From: Deltaproteobacteria bacterium
Lineage (GTDB): Bacteria; Desulfobacterota; Desulfobulbia; Desulfobulbales; UBA5123
DNA: 26,308 nucleotides
Assembly: GCA_021788685.1 (NCBI GenBank)
Contig: JAJYKH010000003.1
Coordinates: 1 to 26,308 of the forward strand
Direction of reading: 5' to 3'
The number at the start of each line of letters is the position of its first letter. The first letter of the stretch is position 1. Positions 23,123 through 26,308 of this stretch are shown in pieces. A program made the position numbers and the translations under genes. Below the pieces are notes generated by a model. The model was not told the origin of the DNA. It made no database searches and saw nothing but the letters and a program-made list of their open reading frames with translations.

Positions 23123-23243
23123 CCGATCACAGGTGCGGTGATGCAGCGATTAGCGTCGGCAGCAGTGCCGACAAAGCGGCCTGTGAGGCTGTTCGGGTAC
23201 GCGAGCAGGCCGTTGACAAAGCAGATTCGGTGCCTGTGATCGC
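23123..23243 (+). repeat. Dispersed repeat family 1, copy C (compact form)
   Basis: This is the shortest copy and shows the element ends best. It starts CCGATCACAGGTGCGG and ends TTCGGTGCCTGTGATCG, which are imperfect inverted repeats of each other. Between them are ATGCAGCGATT, GTCGGCAGCAGTGCCG, GCGGCCTGTGAGGCTGT, TCGGGTACGCGAGCAGGCCG and TTGACAAAGCAGA. On the minus strand it carries AGGCACCGAATCTGC, the same -24/-12-like core as copy B. Confidence 0.85.
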
Positions 23244-23341
23244 CGAGTTGGCGGAAGCCATGGTCAGAGGATACTGACCCTGCGTATAAGGCCTCCCGGG
23301 CGTATCACGAAACCGCGCTGAGCACAATCCCTGGCGGCACC

Positions 23342-23383
23342 AAAAAAAGACGGGTCGCGGCTTGCGCCGGCCCGTCTTTTTTT
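23342..23383. terminator. Bidirectional rho-independent terminator
   Basis: A7 then GACGGG, an internal CGGC-TTGC-GCCG hairpin, CCCGTC and T7 form a terminator valid on both strands. It stands between the convergent phosphatase gene (ends 22872) and prc gene (ends 23629), although it is about 245-470 bp from either stop codon. Confidence 0.85.
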
Positions 23384-23400
23384 GTCCTGGAGAACGTATT

Positions 23401-23517
23401 CCTGAATCCGTGAGCGTTCGCCCGGGCGCCAGATCCGCGAAGGCGGACCGTTCGATTATAGCGACCTATATCGAATAGTCGCCGACAAAGAAGAGGCGTA
23501 CGGACGGGTGACGGGTG
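23401..23517 (+). repeat. Dispersed repeat family 2, copy 2
   Basis: It is the second copy of the element at 14437-14563, about 75-80% alike by eye. CCTGAATCCGTGAGCGTTCG at its left end is identical and the centre (GACCGTTCGATTATAGCGAC, CTATATCGA, GCCGACAAAG) is close. The inner inverted arms are more eroded than in copy 1. It begins 17 bp after the two-way terminator. Confidence 0.8.
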
Positions 23518-23628
23518 AAGTCATGGCTCGGCCGCGGTTTGTACCATGAGTCATTGGTTCAATAAGATAAGATAGGTCAAACGAGATCAACCCGTCGCCA
23601 CGGCTTCAAGGTATTCTTAAAACTCGAC

Positions 23629-25782
23629 TCATGGCCTGGCAATGCCGGGATGGCCGGAAATCTGGTTCGCCACCATGCCTCTCTCTTCAGCCGAAATGTC
23701 CTTCAGCACCGAGATGGACTCCCGCACATAGGGATCGCCCTTGAGGCCGGTCCGCCATTTCTCCGGGTCGTTGTCCTTCTTGGTGTCTTCGTCATCCACG
23801 TCGGAGCTGGCGTGCAGCCGGGAAAAGAGCTTGCTCTCGGCCTCAATCTGCTGCCGCTCCTGCTGCATTTTCTCCAGGTTCAGCGTCTGGCGGGTTTCCT
23901 GCCGCTGGATCTTGGCTTTCTGGATTCCCTGCTCGATCTTGGCGAAATCGCTGCTGTGGGCCACCCGCTCTATGCTGTGGGCCTTCAACAGGCTTAGGGA
24001 AGGCACCGCCTGGGGCCATTTGGCAAAGGGAACCGGGGAAATGGTGTCCCAAGGCAGGGAATTGTCCAGGTACTTCTCCCCGGTTTTCATGCCGCTGAAC
24101 CAGTCAGGGAGAACGATGTCCGGCACCACCCCCCGGTATTGCGTGGAGTTGCCGGTGATGCGGTAGAACTTCTGGGTGGTGATCTTGAGCGCGCCGAGGG
24201 GCTTGAACTTTTCCATGTTGTCGAACGGGACTCCCCGATCGAGGTCGATCACCGCCTGCACCGTGCCTTTGCCGTGGGTGTGCTTACCCCCGATGATGAC
24301 GGCCCGCCCGTAATCCTGGAGGGCGCCGGCAACGATCTCGGAGGCGGAGGCGCTGAAGCGGTTCACCAGCACCACCATGGGCCCGTCGTACTCGGTTCCC
24401 GGATCCTTGTCGGACAGGGTCTGGACCTTGCCATCGCCCTCCCGGACCTGGACGATCGGACCTTTGTCGATGAAGAGGCCGGCGGTCATCACCGCATCGT
24501 TGAGGGAGCCGCCGCTGTTGTCACGCAGGTCGAGGATGAGGCCGTCGATGTGCTTGGCCGTGAGCTCCCGCAGGGCCTTCCGGGTGTCATCGGTGACGTT
24601 GCGGGAATTCTTGCTTGCTTCGAAGTCCCGGTAGAACTCGGGGATTTTGAGGTACCCGAAAGTGCCTTTCCCGTCCGGGGCCGGAACACGGGCCTCCTTG
24701 ACAAAGGTTTCCTCGATCTGCACCACGTCCCGGATGATGGGGATCACCATCTGGGTGCCGTCCGGCTTGCGGACGGTGAGCCGGACCTCCGTGCCTTTCT
24801 CGCCCCTGATGAGACCCACCGCATCCCGCAGGTCCATGTTGGTGATGTCCACCGGCTCCTTGGCCCCCTCGCCCACCTTGAGGATGATGTCTTCGGCCTG
24901 GAGCTGGCCCTGGCGGGCAGCGGCACTGCCGGGGATGACGCTCTCCACCTTGACATAGCCGTCTTCTTCGCGGAGGCGGGCACCGATGCCTTCGAGCGAG
25001 CCACGCATGTGGATATCGAAATCCTCCTTGGAGATCGGGGGCATGTACAAAGTATGTGGATCGAATGCCTTGGTGATGGCATCAAAGAAGTTGTTGTAAT
25101 ACTCCTTGTCGAGATCTTCCTTGAGACGGATCAGGTATTCCTCATTGCTCTTCCGCACCTTTTGCCGCGCCTGGTCCATGAGGCGCTGCTTGGTCCCGGG
25201 GTCGATCTGGGCCAACGGCTTGTCCGCGAGCTTCTGGTCTTCGAGCAGGTCGAGAAAGCGCTTGCCCACCTGGAATTTCAAATTCTGGTGCCAGCGGTCC
25301 CGGAGCTCCTGCTCGTTCTTGCAGTAGCCCACCTTCTTGGGGTCGAGCTCGATGGTCTCGTCTTTCGTGAAGTCGAAAGGGGAGGAGAAGAGCGAGGGCA
25401 GCTCCTTCTGCACGAAGGCGATCCTCTCGCGCATGATTCCTGCGGCTACCTGGGGCAGCTCGAGGTCCCCCTTGTTGATCTCGTCGTCGATTTGGCTCGA
25501 GTAGGTCTTGAGCCGCTCCACGTCTCCGGCCAGAAGGAATTTCTTCTGGAAATCCAAACCCTCCAGGTAGAGGTTGAAGGCGTTCTTGGAAAGCTTGTCA
25601 TCGAAAGGCTTGTGGCTGTAATGGTAGTTGGCCAGGTATTCGCGCAGCACATAGCCGAGGAGCATGGCCCGGTTGTTTTCGAAATCAGCGGGCTTCTGAC
25701 GGGCCCACGCGGGCCCGGGGGCAATGAGGCAGATGGAAAGCAGAAATACGGCAAAGGGTCGTCTCAGGATTCGCATGAACAT
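23629..25782 (-). CDS. prc: C-terminal processing (tail-specific) protease, S41 family
   Basis: This periplasmic Ser-Lys protease of 717 residues resembles the large E. coli Prc/Tsp type that degrades or trims proteins with nonpolar C-termini. Counting from the ATG at 25782, it has a signal peptide ending at about residue 28 (APGPAWA). A helical N-terminal domain reaches to about 245, followed by a PDZ domain (about 250-350, with GIGARL and VIPGSAAARQGQLQAEDII) and the catalytic domain. The motif FSASASEI contains Ser479, QDYG contains Asp490 and HGKGTVQ contains Lys505, matching the E. coli triad. The C-terminal helical extension (DUF3340-like) is present. The ATG at 25782 was chosen over 25776 because GGGAG lies 11 nt before it. 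It has its own upstream region and is probably not part of the EPS locus. Confidence 0.96.
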   Translation of the reverse strand: MFMRILRRPFAVFLLSICLIAPGPAWARQKPADFENNRAMLLGYVLREYLANYHYSHKPFDDKLSKNAFNLYLEGLDFQKKFLLAGDVERLKTYSSQIDDEINKGDLELPQVAAGIMRERIAFVQKELPSLFSSPFDFTKDETIELDPKKVGYCKNEQELRDRWHQNLKFQVGKRFLDLLEDQKLADKPLAQIDPGTKQRLMDQARQKVRKSNEEYLIRLKEDLDKEYYNNFFDAITKAFDPHTLYMPPISKEDFDIHMRGSLEGIGARLREEDGYVKVESVIPGSAAARQGQLQAEDIILKVGEGAKEPVDITNMDLRDAVGLIRGEKGTEVRLTVRKPDGTQMVIPIIRDVVQIEETFVKEARVPAPDGKGTFGYLKIPEFYRDFEASKNSRNVTDDTRKALRELTAKHIDGLILDLRDNSGGSLNDAVMTAGLFIDKGPIVQVREGDGKVQTLSDKDPGTEYDGPMVVLVNRFSASASEIVAGALQDYGRAVIIGGKHTHGKGTVQAVIDLDRGVPFDNMEKFKPLGALKITTQKFYRITGNSTQYRGVVPDIVLPDWFSGMKTGEKYLDNSLPWDTISPVPFAKWPQAVPSLSLLKAHSIERVAHSSDFAKIEQGIQKAKIQRQETRQTLNLEKMQQERQQIEAESKLFSRLHASSDVDDEDTKKDNDPEKWRTGLKGDPYVRESISVLKDISAEERGMVANQISGHPGIARP

Positions 25783-25845
25783 GTGGCGGGTTGCTCCCGA
25801 AGGTCGGAAAAAAGGACGGCTTGCGCCGGCTGAAGGACTCATCCC

Positions 25846-25870
25846 CTGGAGACGCGGTGGCGGTCTCCAG
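25846..25870. repeat. 8-bp inverted repeat at the predicted prc transcript start
   Basis: CTGGAGAC and GTCTCCAG surround a 9-nt loop. With the -10 box at 25881-25876, prc RNA would begin about 25869 and so carry this stem-loop at its very 5' end, a form known to protect mRNAs from decay. It could instead be an operator. Confidence 0.45.
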
Positions 25871-25875
25871 GCGCT

Positions 25876-25905
25876 AATATACTGTCTTTGCCTGGCAGAG
25901 CACAA
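25876..25905 (-). promoter_or_regulatory. Possible sigma-70 promoter of prc
   Basis: The -10 is TATATT (25881-25876) and the -35 candidate TTGTGC (25905-25900) is 18 bp upstream. The leader to the ATG at 25782 would be about 90 nt. Confidence 0.4.
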
Positions 25906-26142
25906 GGGGGAGTGGCAAAAGGAACGAAAAAATAAGGGGGAGCAAAGCGGCTCTCAGCAATTAACAATCGGCGATGATGATAAAAGAGAAGGTTAGGAAA
26001 GGCTGCCCGCAACGGCCGCGCCTTCCTCGAATCACTTCCGGTCCGGGTTTCGGGCTGAGCCTTGGGGCGGGAACCATCGGCTGGAAAAGAAAACAGTACC
26101 CGACGCCAGGACAATAAAACTCCGGAAATGACGGCCATATTG

Positions 26143-26308
26143 CTACAAATGCCTTTCCAGGATCTGCCGGGCCTCCGCCAGGGAGAGGCCCTGGAGGAGA
26201 AACCGTTTGGTGCGGCCCTGGTGGCCGCTGTCGAGCACCACGGCTGCCTTCGGCATCCCGAACAGCTTGGCGAGAAAACGGACCAGGGCCGCGTTGGCCT
26301 TCCCATCC
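26143..26308 (-). CDS. DUF167 (YggU) family protein, C-terminal part
   Basis: The window edge cuts the 5' end; 54 codons and the stop remain. The fragment reads DGKANAALVRFLAKLFG, then VVLDSGHQGRTKRFLLQG, the hallmark 'G.AN.AL...la' and 'sG..sr.K' motifs of the small DUF167/YggU fold, and ends with a helix (LAEARQILERHL). These are cytosolic proteins of about 80-100 residues with unknown function. They are often encoded next to YggT or cell-division genes, so such genes may follow to the right. The reading frame stays open to the edge. Confidence 0.85.
   Translation of the reverse strand, partial: DGKANAALVRFLAKLFGMPKAAVVLDSGHQGRTKRFLLQGLSLAEARQILERHL

Larger units (their letters stand above)
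22873..23628. other. 756-bp convergent intergenic region rich in repeats
   Basis: It lies between the 3' ends of the phosphatase and prc genes. It holds an AT-richer stretch without gene (22873-23110), family 1 copy C (23123-23243), a strong two-way terminator (23342-23383) and family 2 copy 2 (23401-23517). A 62-codon frame at 22909-23097 is rich in Lys, Arg, Pro and Ser, has no ribosome site and resembles nothing known to me; it may be a decayed gene end or chance. Confidence 0.6.
25783..26142. other. 360-bp prc leader and spacer to the DUF167 gene
   Basis: It holds the candidate prc promoter (25876-25905) and a hairpin at the predicted transcript start (25846-25870). Near 26005-26035 an imperfect stem (GGAAGGC...GCCTTTCC on the minus strand) could end the DUF167 transcript, but its T run is weak. 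Nothing else was recognised. Confidence 0.5.

Noticed and set aside
23629..25782. Prc protease as a dedicated part of the exosortase system
   Set aside because: It is a conserved housekeeping protease with its own promoter region, separated by a two-way terminator and repeats; proximity alone does not support a specific role.

Overview
The window is GC-rich bacterial chromosome, most consistent with a Gram-negative deltaproteobacterium of the Desulfuromonadia (Geobacter/Desulfuromonas) type. The basis is the gene repertoire (outer-membrane export parts, an XrtA/PEP-CTERM locus, a sigma-54 activator with a Cys-bearing PAS domain) and a foldback repeat ending in TTGATGGCGTCGCAAAAAG, which resembles repeats I recall from that group but cannot check here. 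No phage, insertion sequence, CRISPR array, rRNA or tRNA gene was found.

Almost the whole window is one exopolysaccharide (EPS) and exosortase locus. On the minus strand, from right to left: (i) an export and assembly operon: Wza-like export protein (18537-19157), outer-membrane beta-barrel (17236-18522), Wzz-type chain-length protein (15632-17176), CpsD-like tyrosine kinase (14648-15553), priming sugar transferase (13055-14425) and glmS (11154-12995), ended by a strong hairpin terminator; (ii) a stand-alone PEP-CTERM substrate gene (9868-10623) with its own -24/-12 promoter and terminator; (iii) nucleotide-sugar genes for a UDP-glucuronate 4-epimerase-like enzyme and UDP-glucose dehydrogenase, then a PAS/AAA+/Fis sigma-54 activator (5251-6753); (iv) a tightly overlapping operon of polysaccharide deacetylase, FemAB-like protein, DegT-type aminotransferase, exosortase XrtA and EpsI (cut by the left edge), with a good -24/-12 promoter far upstream. 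On the plus strand lie the TPR lipoprotein PrsT and a calcineurin-like phosphatase. On the right, outside the EPS theme, are a Prc/Tsp protease and the 3' end of a DUF167 (YggU) gene, both on the minus strand.

Working model: Ugd and the epimerase supply UDP-glucuronate and UDP-galacturonate, and GlmS supplies glucosamine-6-phosphate. The sugar transferase starts the glycan on the lipid carrier. The Wzz/kinase pair controls length, and the export protein, barrel and PrsT take the glycan out. The deacetylase, FemAB protein and aminotransferase modify it or its precursors. XrtA and EpsI process the PEP-CTERM protein, which probably joins the EPS matrix. Two -24/-12 promoters, one before the substrate gene and one before the exosortase operon, together with the activator gene, suggest sigma-54 co-ordination.

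Beyond the genes, the intergenic spaces hold three families of non-coding dispersed repeats. Family 1 has four copies, is bounded by CGATCACAGG-type inverted ends, and carries a sigma-54-promoter-like core in three copies. Family 2 has two copies, one abutting the start of the sugar transferase gene. Family 3 is a single long foldback whose end supplies the stop codon of the activator gene. These repeats and the -24/-12 sites are the least explained parts of the window.
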